Under the pieces are notes generated by a model. That model did no database searches. It was not told where the DNA came from and saw only the letters and a program-made list of their open reading frames with translations. Positions 20,129-29,921 of a DNA stretch of 64,000 nucleotides are shown here, in pieces. The stretch is from Lomentospora prolificans. Its lineage: Eukaryota; Ascomycota; Sordariomycetes; Microascales; Microascaceae. How positions within the stretch are numbered: position 1 is the first letter of the stretch; each line of letters opens with the position of its first letter. The position numbers and the translations under genes are program-made. Where the stretch lies: NCBI GenBank assembly GCA_029532625.1, contig JARFXM010000010.1:930001-994000 (forward strand), written 5' to 3'.

Positions 20129-21903
20129 TTACTCCCTCTGAACGACCTGCTCTTTCTCATCACTTACAAACAAGTTAGGGTCGCCAGCAGCACGCCTTTC
20201 GTCAATGATCTCGTTCAACTGCTTGCGCCACGTCCAAGGCATGCCATTTCGGGTAAAGAGGATGTCCATGTCCTCTAGCGCGATACCCTTGGTCTCGGGA
20301 ACGAGGAAGAAGGTGAAGATTATACCGAAGACTACGGAACTAGCAAAGAGGAAGAATGTTCCGTACGTGATGTTCGTCATCATGTAGGGAGTCGAGTAGA
20401 CAATGACGAACTGGCCCAGCCACTGCGCGCAGGTAGTCAAGACAAGACAGGTGGATCGGATCGCGGTGGGGAAGATTTCGGCGCTGGTTCAAGTAAAAGT
20501 AAAAAGTTAGAGACTTATTACGGGAACACGTGAGGGAAGAATACAACAACTTACCAGAAGATCCAGGGGATACCATTCCAAGAGATGGCGTAGAAAACAG
20601 CAAAGATGTATACCATGACGATGGCGACATATGCGCCGGCACTCTTTTCTCCAGCATTAATGGCGCCAGCCTCAAAAGATCCGCTAAGTTTGGCATAGGC
20701 ACCAAGATAGAAGAGGGCCACACTAGCGCCAGCCGAGCCGATAAGCAGAGATTGTCGGCGACCAAGGCTATCAACACCCCAAATCATGTACAGCATGGTC
20801 GACATGGCCTTGACGATACCAAAGATACCAGTAGCAAGGAGTCCGACGCTCGTTCCAGAAAAGCCGATAGATTGGAAGATGCTAGGCGAGTAGTAGTTAA
20901 GCGCATTGATACCGGACATATTCTGAATGAACATCAACATAATACCCAAGCCAATCCGAATCCTGTTCGAGGGCTGGAACATCTCGCGAAGCTTGGATAC
21001 CAAGCTCTTAGACCCGCGGCCAGACCTGTTCTCCTCCTCAATCTGGTGCATGACGTTGTTGATCTCCCAGTTAATATAGGCGTCGTCGGCGGGAAGCATT
21101 CGCAGGCGGTTCAAGACTTTGCGGGCCTGTTCCGGCCGGCCTGCATTGATGAGCCAACGGGGTGATTCAGGTTGGAAAAACATGAGGACTACCAGCAAAG
21201 TACCAGGCGCGAGCTGCAGACCGAAGGGAATATGCCATTGAGCATCAGAAGTACCGGAAATATGGATGTTGACACCATAGTTAACCCAGAAGCCGACAAT
21301 TTGCGAAAACTGAAGGGCGATTTCGAATATGCCGATCAGACGACCACGGATAGCTGGTGGACCACACTCGGAGATATATACGGGAATGATCATGGAGGAA
21401 GAACCGACTGCAAGACCTAGAAGCAGAGAGAGAGCCATTAGCTCGTGATTTCGAAGAAGACAATATTAGAATAGTCCGAAAGCGATCGAAAACTGACCTG
21501 TCAAGACTCTCCCCGCGTAGATCAGGCCAACCTTTCCGTCTGAGACCAACTGGATGATGGCCCCGATGTTGAACAAAGCACCGCACCCGATCAACACCCA
21601 GCGACGACCAAACTTCTCGACGAGGTAGTAGCACATGAGAACGCCAAAGAAGCAGCCGGCCTGGAAAGTGCTCACGATGTTGGCCTTGAGAGCAGCTAGC
21701 TCGTTGCCCGTCGACGTGTCTAGACCGAAACGGCTCTTGAACGATGGGAGGGACATGGTTCCACCGATAAATGCTGAATCATAGCCAAACATGGCGGAAC
21801 CCATGGCAGCGGAGAACGCAAGTGCATAGATGCGCCAGTTGTAGACCGCAGCCGGAGCTGGGTTGGCCGAATCATCTTTTGGCCTCTTGAAGATATTTGG
21901 CAT
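20129..21903 (-). CDS. MFS sugar-porter-type carrier, quinate permease-like, 540 aa
   Basis: Three exons: complement of 21498-21903, 20555-21416 and 20129-20483 (1623 nt, phases agree). The start MPNIFKRPKDD is preferred over an upstream ATG that adds a stray hydrophobic peptide. Twelve hydrophobic spans are expected from length and pattern. Sugar-porter signatures: GYDSAFIGGTM in helix 1, EKFGRRW after helix 2, PVYISECGPPAIRGRLIG, PESPRWLINAGR, SLGRRQ, and PETKGIALEDMD after helix 12. GYDSAFIG together with NINYGV-type and Q-W-x-I-P-F segments resembles fungal quinate permeases (QutD/qa-y) more than glucose transporters. The neighbours support this: a broken quinate/shikimate dehydrogenase lies just upstream on the other strand and a catabolic-type dehydroquinase follows. 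Substrate is inferred. Plasma-membrane location is expected. Confidence 0.82.
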
Positions 21904-22144
21904 GATGACGAACTGATCGTAGAGAAACAGGAAATGGGATGCCAACAGACAGGTCTTGATGAGGCCGCGATGTCCGCCAGAGTCTAGAAGACTTAATTAC
22001 TGCGTTAAATGGGGGTAGGATGGGATCACGATGGCGAGCTCCTTTTTTATATAATTTTTTTTCTGACGCATTTTCTTAGCAACCTTGCACTCTATGCTAC
22101 CCAGAAGCTGGCATGATAAGATCAAATCCCCAGTTTTGCGAGCT

Positions 22145-22174
22145 ACCCCGGATCTGTATCCCAAAATCCGGGGT
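22145..22174. repeat. Inverted repeat ACCCCGGAT / ATCCGGGGT
   Basis: Two perfect 9-nt arms separated by 12 nt. The arms carry CCGG, so CGG triplets of the kind bound by Zn2Cys6 regulators are present in opposite orientations. It lies 242 bp upstream of the permease ATG. A regulatory role is conjecture. Confidence 0.4.
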
Positions 22175-22391
22175 GCGGTTGGCTGATTCTGGTTTGGCGG
22201 GTATTCGATTCACCGCCTTGGGGAGCATTGCTCCGCTCACCGGGAAACGTGCGCAGTTTGACATGGCCAGCCGGCATATGCCCTCAACACCCTGCCTGTG
22301 TTGCAAGCCTACACAGAAGTCGAGCTTTTGGCTTCTATTCCAGCTTGGCTCTTGGCCGTCTTCCACATTCCTACCAAGCAGGAACCCTTCC

Positions 22392-22407
22392 GGGCAAATA
22401 CTTACCC
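22392..22407. promoter_or_regulatory. Candidate QUTA/QA-1F-type operator
   Basis: The 16-mer GGGCAAATACTTACCC matches the published quinate activator consensus GGRTAARYRYTTATCC at 14 of 16 positions (15 if position 14 may be Y). The mismatches are T to C at position 4 and T to C at position 14. It sits 489 bp upstream of the permease ATG and about 460 bp before the first recognisable dehydrogenase codons, close to the centre of the divergent region. The neighbouring genes are exactly those such an activator controls. Binding is not shown by sequence alone. Confidence 0.5.
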
Positions 22408-22864
22408 ACCACCTTTCTCGCACAGGAATCTGCTTCGAGGTGATGGCACATGGTGTCAAAGGGAGGATTCCATCACCAGAATGGGACATGGTGGGGTTTA
22501 AGAGGAGCAAATCCAAAGCCGAGGGTGGTCTCACCATGTCCGTGCCATGACAGATTTCGAGCTTTGGGGTTACGAAGTATCTTGGCGCCTGCAATGTGAC
22601 CATAAAACGCAACGTGCCGGATGAAGCCTTTGCCGCCCCTAGGGTTAAGGTTATTCCTACCCAATCTACTTTAGTAGGGCCGACACTATTTCATAATATT
22701 GGAGTGGCGGTTTCAAATTGGAGGGGGCGCCGGCAATTTTCCCACAGTTGAATGAGTTCACCCGCGGATACTCCTAAGCCAGCTAATTGATTGATTGGGT
22801 TGGGGCCGAAAACCACAACGCCACAGCTCTCCCAAATTTTCCCCACAACAAGTAAGGGGCAGGT

Positions 22865-23660
22865 TATGTTCCAACAAGAACTGCTGACGGACCTGCTGGA
22901 GTATCCTCTGCTCCAATTCCTCGATGTCCCCTGGACGCACCAAATCGTCGAGATGCAAGATAGAGATGGGTTTATACTGAAGCCCAAGCCAGGCTACTGC
23001 ATCAGTTCTGCCGTTACTATGCTACCTCTGGCCGTGTTAATGGAACAACGCGACGAGGTAATGGAGGAAGGCCGCGCGATTGGCGCCACTAATACTGTTT
23101 TCATAAGGTGGGATCCCGTCGCTGGCTAGAAGAGGAACATCAGAACTTAACACGGACTGTGTTGGTGTGCGCGAAGCTTCCCTGGCATACCATCCTAGAG
23201 TAGAGGCAAGCCTGCTCGGTTTGTTGGTGATGGAGGGACCTGCTGCGGTGACGTGTACACGTTCTTCGTAAGTGGTTAGGCGTGTCTGAAATCTACTGCC
23301 TCGTCAGCTGCCTTAGGGAGGAGGTGGACAGCGTTGATTCCTCTTTTACCGCGGTGCCAGGGGCAGGGCCAACCCTCCGGCATATACCGATGGTCAAATA
23401 GGTTGCTCAACTTGATGCGCCAGTAATCAACATTAGTTGAAAAGAAGGATTACGTGTTGATGTGTGACCAGCCGAAAGTTGTGGCAGATCTTTACAACCT
23501 TGCGAAAAAAAAAAAAAAAAAGGAAGAAGAAAAGAAGAAAAAACTGTGGTGAGAGGGCTATTGCCAGGAGCAGTGTTTATGATATCCCAAGACATGGCTC
23601 AGCAGGTCTTGTGGACGGAGAGGCCTTTATATCAGATATTAATACCGCCGAATGATGCGA
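22865..23660 (+). pseudogene. Broken quinate/shikimate 5-dehydrogenase (qutB / qa-3-like)
   Basis: Similarity to fungal quinate/shikimate dehydrogenases is spread over three frames. The first block (stop at 23127-23129) includes LLQFLDVPWT, SSAVTM and VMEEGRAIGATNTVFIR. The second, in another frame from about 23148, reads NTDCVGVREASLAYHP. The third, near 23280-23401, reads LGVSEIYCLV then LREEVDSVDSSFTAVPG. A C-terminal block at about 23564-23625 reads GAVFMISQDMAQQVLWTERP, which aligns with the family's closing M-I-x-Q-x-L-E-Q...WTGR motif. Between the third block and the C-terminus lies an A-rich tract (about 23505-23540), and the N-terminal GYPxxHSxSP motif is not visible. Frameshifts and stops make it non-functional. 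An intact enzyme would oxidise quinate to 3-dehydroquinate, the substrate of the dehydroquinase next door. Confidence 0.75.
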
Positions 23661-23897
23661 AAGGGGCAACTGCTGCGGCTTGAGCTGCTAGAGTAGGTGT
23701 AAGGGATCCTCGAGTCGACTAGTCTTTAGTAGATCGCGGCACTCGGCACGGCCTCTTTGTTGGGATGTATATATGTATCCGCGTTTATGACTATTATATA
23801 CCGATCAGAGAAAAGCTAGGCCACTGAAAGGCCCTTCCATATGGAGCCGCGGATGACACAATGTTCGTTCAATATTAAGCTGTAACATAGACTATTA
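23661..23897. other. Spacer between broken dehydrogenase and dehydroquinase
   Basis: Short convergent spacer, AT-rich near 23760-23810. It probably contains the 3' region of the dehydroquinase. Nothing else seen. Confidence 0.4.
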
Positions 23898-24344
23898 CTA
23901 AATTGCATCAATGATGCCCTTCACCGCAAAGTCAATGGCGTAGTTATACCCCAGAATGCCGCACCCCATAATCACAGCAGTCGCCTTATCGCTCAAGTAG
24001 CTATGATGCCTAAAGGTCTCCTTCAAATGCATGTTGCTAATATGCAACTCCACAAACGGAATGCTGACGCCCAGGAGTGCGTCGCGAATCGCAACGCTCG
24101 TGTGAGTCAAGGCCCAGGGGTTAATAATAATCGCTCCGACGTTACCCCGCGCCTCATGGATCCTATCTATGATGTCGCCCTCGTGGTTGGACTGGAAGGT
24201 CTGGAGGTCCGCCCCGAGAGAAGAGGCATACTGTTTAGCCTGCTGCTCGAGCTCGGGAAGTGTGGTGTAGCCGTAGATGTGGGGTTCCCGAAGGCCGAGG
24301 AGGTTGAGGTTAGGGCCGTTGATGAGAAGGACGGACTTCGTCAT
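23898..24344 (-). CDS. Type II 3-dehydroquinate dehydratase (catabolic dehydroquinase), 148 aa
   Basis: Single exon with the usual family length of about 150 aa. Motifs in order: LLINGPNLNLLGLREPHIYG at the N-terminus (includes the active-site Tyr/Arg region), FQSNHEGDIIDRIHEA (substrate and hexamer contacts), INPWALTHTSVAIRDAL (catalytic loop), VELHISNMH with the catalytic His, and FRHHSYLSDKA. The enzyme dehydrates 3-dehydroquinate to 3-dehydroshikimate. Small cytosolic type II enzymes in ascomycetes serve quinate use (QutE/qa-2), separate from the AROM pentafunctional protein. One deviation: the family usually has a small residue where this protein has Trp in NPWALTHTS. The gene looks intact although the dehydrogenase beside it is broken. 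Confidence 0.9.
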   Translation of the reverse strand: MTKSVLLINGPNLNLLGLREPHIYGYTTLPELEQQAKQYASSLGADLQTFQSNHEGDIIDRIHEARGNVGAIIINPWALTHTSVAIRDALLGVSIPFVELHISNMHLKETFRHHSYLSDKATAVIMGCGILGYNYAIDFAVKGIIDAI

Positions 24345-26060
24345 GATCGTTGCGATGCCTTGGGGTGTACATACGTTACGAACAGCTGGAAATTGAACAG
24401 GTGGAACACGAGACCGCTTCCTTAAGCTATGGGTTGGGAATTCTGGGATTCTCGCCAGGCTTGATCGTAAACAGGTTGTAATAGGCTGGTATGACTACGT
24501 TGCGACATGTACGTAAACGTACTTTTAGCTCTAACTGACAGCGTTGGCGTCGGTACCGGGTACGAAGCATGTGACCGTCAGCTGGCTATCTCAAGCTGGG
24601 CTTATTATCAGCCAAGATCAAGGTTTCCTTTCCAGGAGCGCGGTTGCCACTACGAATCCGGGGTTGTATGAATGATATCTCCGCCGAGAGTATTCGGCGA
24701 TAAGTACTACCACCGCCTACAGCGTGGTGCGCCCTCCGCCTTAATGGTAATTGTAGATCGGACTCCATCTCTGGCAGTCCGGAGCTAATTAGAAGCTACT
24801 GCAGGCCGCTTGTGGCATCCTGCAGCAATATCATATTGTAGGTGGCAATAAGTTCTCCAGCCCAGAATTCAGAGTCCCAAAACCTAGAACAAGAAATACC
24901 GATACGATCGGCAATCGACTAACTCTAGGAGCAATGCGTTCTGGGCTTCCCCTCGGGGCATCTGCTACAACCGGCCAAACATCTAGCCAGGGGGCCGCCT
25001 CAACCGATTTGCCCCACTAAAGGTTATTCGACAAAATAGCAAGCATATTGGTGATTCTTTAACTGCATTTGACTAGCGGCTCACGACCATTTTGCCTTGC
25101 TCTACGCCTTTCATTCGGGAGGATACTCTCCGCAGCGCCGGCTCTCCGAGATGAGTACTAGGGAGGGAGGAGCTTGACACCCATCGCCCCGTCGCGGGAA
25201 TTTCCCCCCATCAATCGATAGACAGCAACGCCATTCGCCACACGAATAACCAATCCCTTCTGTTGGAGGAGGCGAAAGTGGACCGCCTGGCAATCCCAGA
25301 TAGGGCGCTCCGCTCCGCGGCAGATACAACAAATGATATCTATCCGGGGACATTTCTCCTCCTCCTCCAGCTGGCCCCTGCCACGATCTCGGCGGAATAG
25401 GTGACCCCCAAACCGACTACGGCGAAACTCTGGGGAAACTTTGATAGTAGGGAAACAAAGACGTGACGTTTTCCTACACTAAGACTAGACTGTAAGCGGA
25501 AGGAGCCACGACGCGGAGAATTATTTGGCAAGCAACTTCCCACGTTTCGGCCCGAACTAATTTAGTACGCTCTCACGACCGACTTCGGGGAAAAGAAATT
25601 CAATGGAAGATAGAACGTTTACCCAGATGGTGCTATCTGAATTCGAGAATCTTTGAGCCGCGAGTGAGTATTTTCGAGCTCCGGCGCCGGCAGACTAGTA
25701 GTCCTCGAGATCACCAGATTGTGGTAGAATAATAGCGACTGGTGGTGTGCGGATTTCGCATAGGGCCGAAGTGGAACACATCTTGGGAAAACTAGCTGGC
25801 ATTAGAAACCTGTTTTATTGGAATCCATGTGGATATGTGGATATGTGGGTATGTGGGTGTGTGGGTATGGGGAATACAATGGAGAATGGGGATTCATGAA
25901 ACATTGTAGATCTATATATATAATACCCTTCTCACGGATCTATTCATCTTCTCGTGCTCCTTCCCGCTCTACACTAACACCAATACTCACTCCACTGTTA
26001 GCTTCCTTTTTTTGTTTGTTTCTCCCCAGGCCTCCTCCACGATCAAGCGCATCCGTAGCC
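24345..26060. other. Intergenic, 1.7 kb, between dehydroquinase and sugar porter
   Basis: No gene recognised. At 24682-24699 there is a perfect 6-bp inverted repeat CGCCGA-N6-TCGGCG. Overlapping it at 24698-24713 is CGATAAGTACTACCAC, a weak 12/16 match to the quinate activator site with only its first half good. A short imperfect tandem repeat of ATATGTGG/GTATGTGG units lies at about 25826-25870, upstream of the carrier gene. Confidence 0.45.
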
Positions 26061-27626
26061 ATGTTTGGCTCGCTCAAGTTTGACTGGCGTTCCCATAAGT
26101 GGGCGCTGCTCTACTGCTCCATCTCAGCTATTGGCGCTTTGTGCTATGGCTACGACAACACCTACTACAATGGCGTCCTTGCCATGCAAGAGTTCAAAAA
26201 TGACTACGGGAACCACTACGTGGACGGGCAAAGGGCTCTCGCCACTTCCTTCCAGGCCGTGACTGCGTCCTCCATCTACATCGGAGATCTCCTTGGCGCC
26301 CTCATTGCCGCGCCGATAAACGATCGATGGGGCAGGAAAGCGACGTTTTGGTTCGCCTCCTTTTGCATTCTTGCTGGTGGAGTATGTCAGGTGGCGGACA
26401 CCCATTTTGAGGGCGTCATTATAGCCGGCCGTGTTCTCATTGGGATCGGTGTCGGGCAGTTCACCGTCACTTCACTACTCTACATGGGCGAGGTATCTCC
26501 CAAGGAAATCCGTGGCCCGGTCCTCATGATGTTCCAGTTCTTGCAGTCAATATCTCAGCTTATCGCCTCCGGAATCTCTCAAGGAACAGAAGGGGTCAAG
26601 AGCTCCCTATCGTACAAAATACCCATGGGTGGCCTCATCGTCCTTCCCTTGATAATGTTTGCCGGCCTCCCGTTCATTCCGGAGAGTCCCACTTGGTATA
26701 TCTTACGCGGGAGAAGAGATGATGCCGAGGCCGCCCTGCGCAAGATCCACCGAAGCGAAGGATCATACGACACCACAGAAGACATTCGCGAGATGGAAGA
26801 AACGAAGCGGGCACATGAAGAGAGTGCAGAATTTTCGTCTTGGAAGGCCCTCCTGCAGGATCCCGTTGAGCGGAGAAAGGTCATCTACTCGGCAGGCGCC
26901 ATGTTCTCGTCCCAGGTTAACGGCATCCTCTTCTTCTATGTATATGGAGTCGTGTTCGCTCAAGCCATTGGGATGAAAGACCCTTTCTTGATTCAGCTTA
27001 TTACGAACATTCTTCAAATCTTCGCCGTGGGAGCCTCTGTTCTTACCGGCAACAAAGTCAGGCGCCGAATCAACCTCTTCGTCACGAACGGCATGATGAT
27101 GGTCGCCTTTATCGTCATCGGTGGCGTCGGGACCCAAGGCGCCCTAACGACAGCCGGCCAGTACGTCATTGTCATCTTTTCATACATAGTCATTATCGGC
27201 TATAACTTCGGTATTGGCCCGCTCGCCTATACGATCGCTCGTGAGACGGCCGTCGGCACCAACCAGAACAAGATCATGTCCGTATCGATTGTCGTATTCT
27301 ACTTCATCACCTGGCTCATCTCCTTCACCGCGCCCTACCTATACTACGATGCGGGTCTGGGTCCAATGCTTGGGTTTATTTACGCAGGAACGACAGCCCT
27401 AACCCAAGTTTACACGTACTTTTGTGTGGGCGAGACGGCGGGCCGATCTACCATGGAGATATCCATGTTCTTTTCTCACGGTATTCCTGCGTGGCGATGG
27501 AGGACGCATGTATTTGCAGACCTTACCGACGAAAAGGTGTTGGAGGGCGATGACATTGGCAAGCTGGAGAAAGGGGCCTCGAATGGCTCGATTCCAACGA
27601 AGTCTGAACACGAAAATCAAGTATGA
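26061..27626 (+). CDS. MFS sugar-porter family carrier, 521 aa
   Basis: Single exon. The ATG at 26061 (MFGSLKFDWRSHKWALLYCS) is chosen rather than an in-frame upstream ATG at about 25818, whose extension lies in tandem-repeat DNA. Twelve spans are expected. Signatures: GYDNTYYNGVLAM in helix 1, NDRWGRKATFW, AGRVLIGIGVG, EVSPKEIRGPVLM, PESPTWYILRGR, KVRRRIN between helices 8 and 9, and GETAGRSTMEI in place of the usual PETKGR. The helix-1 motif and the IPAWRWRTH tail resemble fungal alpha-glucoside or hexose porters. The substrate cannot be deduced. Its place beside aromatic-acid genes leaves open a role in uptake of a related compound such as a quinate ester or aryl glycoside, but this is inference only. 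Confidence 0.88.
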   Translation: MFGSLKFDWRSHKWALLYCSISAIGALCYGYDNTYYNGVLAMQEFKNDYGNHYVDGQRALATSFQAVTASSIYIGDLLGALIAAPINDRWGRKATFWFASFCILAGGVCQVADTHFEGVIIAGRVLIGIGVGQFTVTSLLYMGEVSPKEIRGPVLMMFQFLQSISQLIASGISQGTEGVKSSLSYKIPMGGLIVLPLIMFAGLPFIPESPTWYILRGRRDDAEAALRKIHRSEGSYDTTEDIREMEETKRAHEESAEFSSWKALLQDPVERRKVIYSAGAMFSSQVNGILFFYVYGVVFAQAIGMKDPFLIQLITNILQIFAVGASVLTGNKVRRRINLFVTNGMMMVAFIVIGGVGTQGALTTAGQYVIVIFSYIVIIGYNFGIGPLAYTIARETAVGTNQNKIMSVSIVVFYFITWLISFTAPYLYYDAGLGPMLGFIYAGTTALTQVYTYFCVGETAGRSTMEISMFFSHGIPAWRWRTHVFADLTDEKVLEGDDIGKLEKGASNGSIPTKSEHENQV

Positions 27627-27816
27627 AAGTGAAGAATCAGTCAATATGGAGGAAAGATGGAACGACATTAGAATACTTCCTCGGCACAGTTAAGCGGCGC
27701 ATCCTCTTGTCCAAGGATATCCACTGACGCGAAAGAGAAGGAGGGGGCTTGGTATGAAGCCTCTGTATTATCGCGAACGTCCCTATAGTAGATTGATATT
27801 TCAAATCATACTTGTC

Positions 27817-29173
27817 TTAAATGACTTTTGGAGCATATATCCTCCCCACGCATTCGCCAAAACCGACTTTCTGACCAGGTGCTCCGGCGGCTCCACGAAT
27901 AGTAATCGTGTCGCCATCTAAAATAAACTTCCGAACATCGCCTCCGTTTAGTGTAACATGACCCTTGGCCCCTTCACTCATCTCTAATAGGCTCCCTTTC
28001 TGGTGAAGCTCAGTTCCACTAATAGTTCCAGATCCAAGGAGGTCTCCCGGCCGAAGAGGACAACCACCAAGTGTGTGATGCGCAATCATCTGCGGGAACG
28101 ACCACAGAAGATTCCTGGAGCTCGTCTTGGATATAGTTGTAGTATTGCCTTCCGGTGCTATAATCCGAGTTAGAAACCAAGTCCACGTAACAAAAGCCTT
28201 GCAAAATATATTACTTACTCGTCAATTCGACCTCTAGGTCAAGGTCAATCACGTTTTTGGTAAGTGATTCTTTCAAGTAGTCCTGGACATTGGTTTTATT
28301 CTCGATCCCTTTTGCCTTGAATGGCTCCAGGGCGTCTGCCAATACAATCCACGGGCTAATGGTGGAAGCAAAATTCTTCGCATTGAAAGGACCCAGCGGC
28401 ACATACTCCCACATCTGTATGTCTCGGGCGCTCCAGTCGTTGAGCAACACGTATCCAAAGATATGATCCTCTGCGTTGTCGATTTTGATGCGAGATCCGA
28501 GTTCATTGCCGGTGGCTATGATAGCCCCTAGTTCCAGTTCCATGTCGAGTCGTCTTGACGGAGCTGTGGTCGGTTGCTTCGTTTCCGCCGTGGGATCTAA
28601 GAGAATCTGACCTACAGGTCGATAGACGGGCGTTTTAGAGACGACAACGCTCGATGAGCGGCTGTGGTAGGCTACTGGCAGGTGCGTGTAGTTGGGCTGC
28701 AAGGCATTGGAGGGGCCGCGAAACATACAACCGACCGTGTATGCATGGTTGTACCCGGCATAGAAGTCCGTGTAATCGCCTATACTCACAGGTAGGTGGT
28801 TTCGGATTACGCTTTGATGTAGCAGAGCCTTCTTGCGTAGCTCATCATTGTCTCGTAGGACCGCGGGGTTCGACGTTTCGGATGAGAGAAGATCCTGAAG
28901 AACTCTCCGCACTTGGTTGTGGATGGGTCTTCCCAGCGCAGCAAAAGAGTTCAATGTAGGCTGATGAAAGACATCAGCAGAGCTATTGAGCATGGGGAAC
29001 AAGTTTCCGAAGTCTTCGTGTTGGGACAATTGCTTCAAGTCCAGGGCGTACTCTCCGATTGCTATGGCAGCTCTAAGCGTTGCGTCCTCATTAGAGCTAA
29101 TGATCCCAAATGGGATGTTTGCTATAGAGAACGGAGTCTCTGGCGTAGTGCCGGGAACCCAGGTTGTGAGCAT
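27817..29173 (-). CDS. fahA: Fumarylacetoacetase, 431 aa
   Basis: Two exons: complement of 28219-29173 and 27817-28157 (1296 nt, donor GTAAGT, acceptor TAG). The ATG at 29173 gives MLTTWVPGTTPETPFSIANI, the normal family start. Active-site signatures: DYTDFYAGYNHAYTVG (metal Asp and catalytic His), LDMELELGAII (two metal-binding Glu), VLLNDWSARDIQMWEYVPLG (metal Asp) and GPFNAKNFAST (active-site Lys). The C-terminal half has the expected GTISGTE and GFGECVGRI segments. It hydrolyses fumarylacetoacetate to fumarate and acetoacetate, the last step of homogentisate catabolism, in the cytosol. Upstream lies a 14-bp tandem repeat and two copies of CCGATTCCG. The dioxygenase two steps earlier lies 3 kb away. 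Confidence 0.93.
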
Positions 29174-29921
29174 CGTTTCCTTTCTTTCACTTCGCTTCGA
29201 ATGTGGTGCAGGGAATTGGGTCAAGTGCGAATAGCCAGAAGATTTATTGCGCGCCACGGGCAAGCAAGGTCGACTATTTACATGGAGTCTTGTTGTGGTG
29301 GAGTAGCCTGTGGTGCGTAGATGACCGGGGCCGGAATGCCTGTCCATCTCCCGAAGCGGGGTTGAGATTCTCGGAACCGATTCCGAGTGAAGGCGGATTG
29401 GGCCGATTCCGCTTCTCTATGGAACGGATATACCGGAACGGATATACCGGAACGGCCAAGACATGGTCAACTTAGCCACGAGTCCCCGCATCAGAAAGGG
29501 GCAGTATGGGGTAAGAGTCAACTCAACTAATCCATGGTTTTACTCGGCGGACCTATCAAAACTCCGGTGTGTATCTATAAAATCATGGAATACTAGGCTT
29601 AACCGATGTCGCCCTAGTTGTGATGGCATAATATACGTCAGCTAATGCTGGCAGAACAATCTCGCTCTTCACGTGGACCACAATCTTATGCTTCATTAGC
29701 GCACGTCAAGTATTAAAATATGTAGCGATTGAAGTAAACACATGGTGGGCGCTCGTTTGAATTCGATCTTATGAACTAGCTTCTGCGCGTTGAGTTCCTC
29801 AGTTTCCCTATACGTACACGGAATTCTTGGTGACATCCATGACTGTTGTACGATCTCAAAAAACACAAATTTACACCATCTAACTGGCTAAAGCTAGCTC
29901 TTGTTCAAGAAAATCGCACTT
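29174..29921. promoter_or_regulatory. Promoter region of fumarylacetoacetase with repeated motifs
   Basis: 748 bp between the P450 3' end and the fumarylacetoacetase start. The nonamer CCGATTCCG occurs at 29377-29385 and 29403-29411, about 200-240 bp upstream of the ATG. The unit GGAACGGATATACC is repeated at 29421-29434 and 29435-29448 with a partial third copy at 29449-29455. No reading frame of interest. Confidence 0.5.
29421..29455. repeat. 14-bp tandem repeat upstream of fumarylacetoacetase
   Basis: Two perfect copies of GGAACGGATATACC and seven bases of a third, in direct tandem. Each unit carries a CGG triplet at the same 14-bp spacing, which could act as direct-repeat regulator sites. 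Could equally be a neutral slippage product. Confidence 0.6.

Larger units (their letters stand above)
21904..22864. other. Divergent intergenic region between permease and broken dehydrogenase
   Basis: About 0.96 kb with no convincing gene. It holds a near-consensus QUTA/QA-1F type 16-mer (22392-22407) and a perfect 9-bp inverted repeat (22145-22153 / 22166-22174), each listed separately. It is the expected shared control region of a quinate permease/dehydrogenase pair. Confidence 0.5.

Noticed and set aside
22113..22550. 145-codon plus-strand frame in the permease/dehydrogenase intergenic region
   Set aside because: Opposed by a 171-codon minus frame over the same bases, neither with motifs; better explained as control DNA.
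25818..26060. Upstream in-frame ATG for the sugar porter, adding 81 residues
   Set aside because: The extension is coded by a TATGTGG-type tandem repeat and a pyrimidine-rich leader, and the family starts at the later Met.
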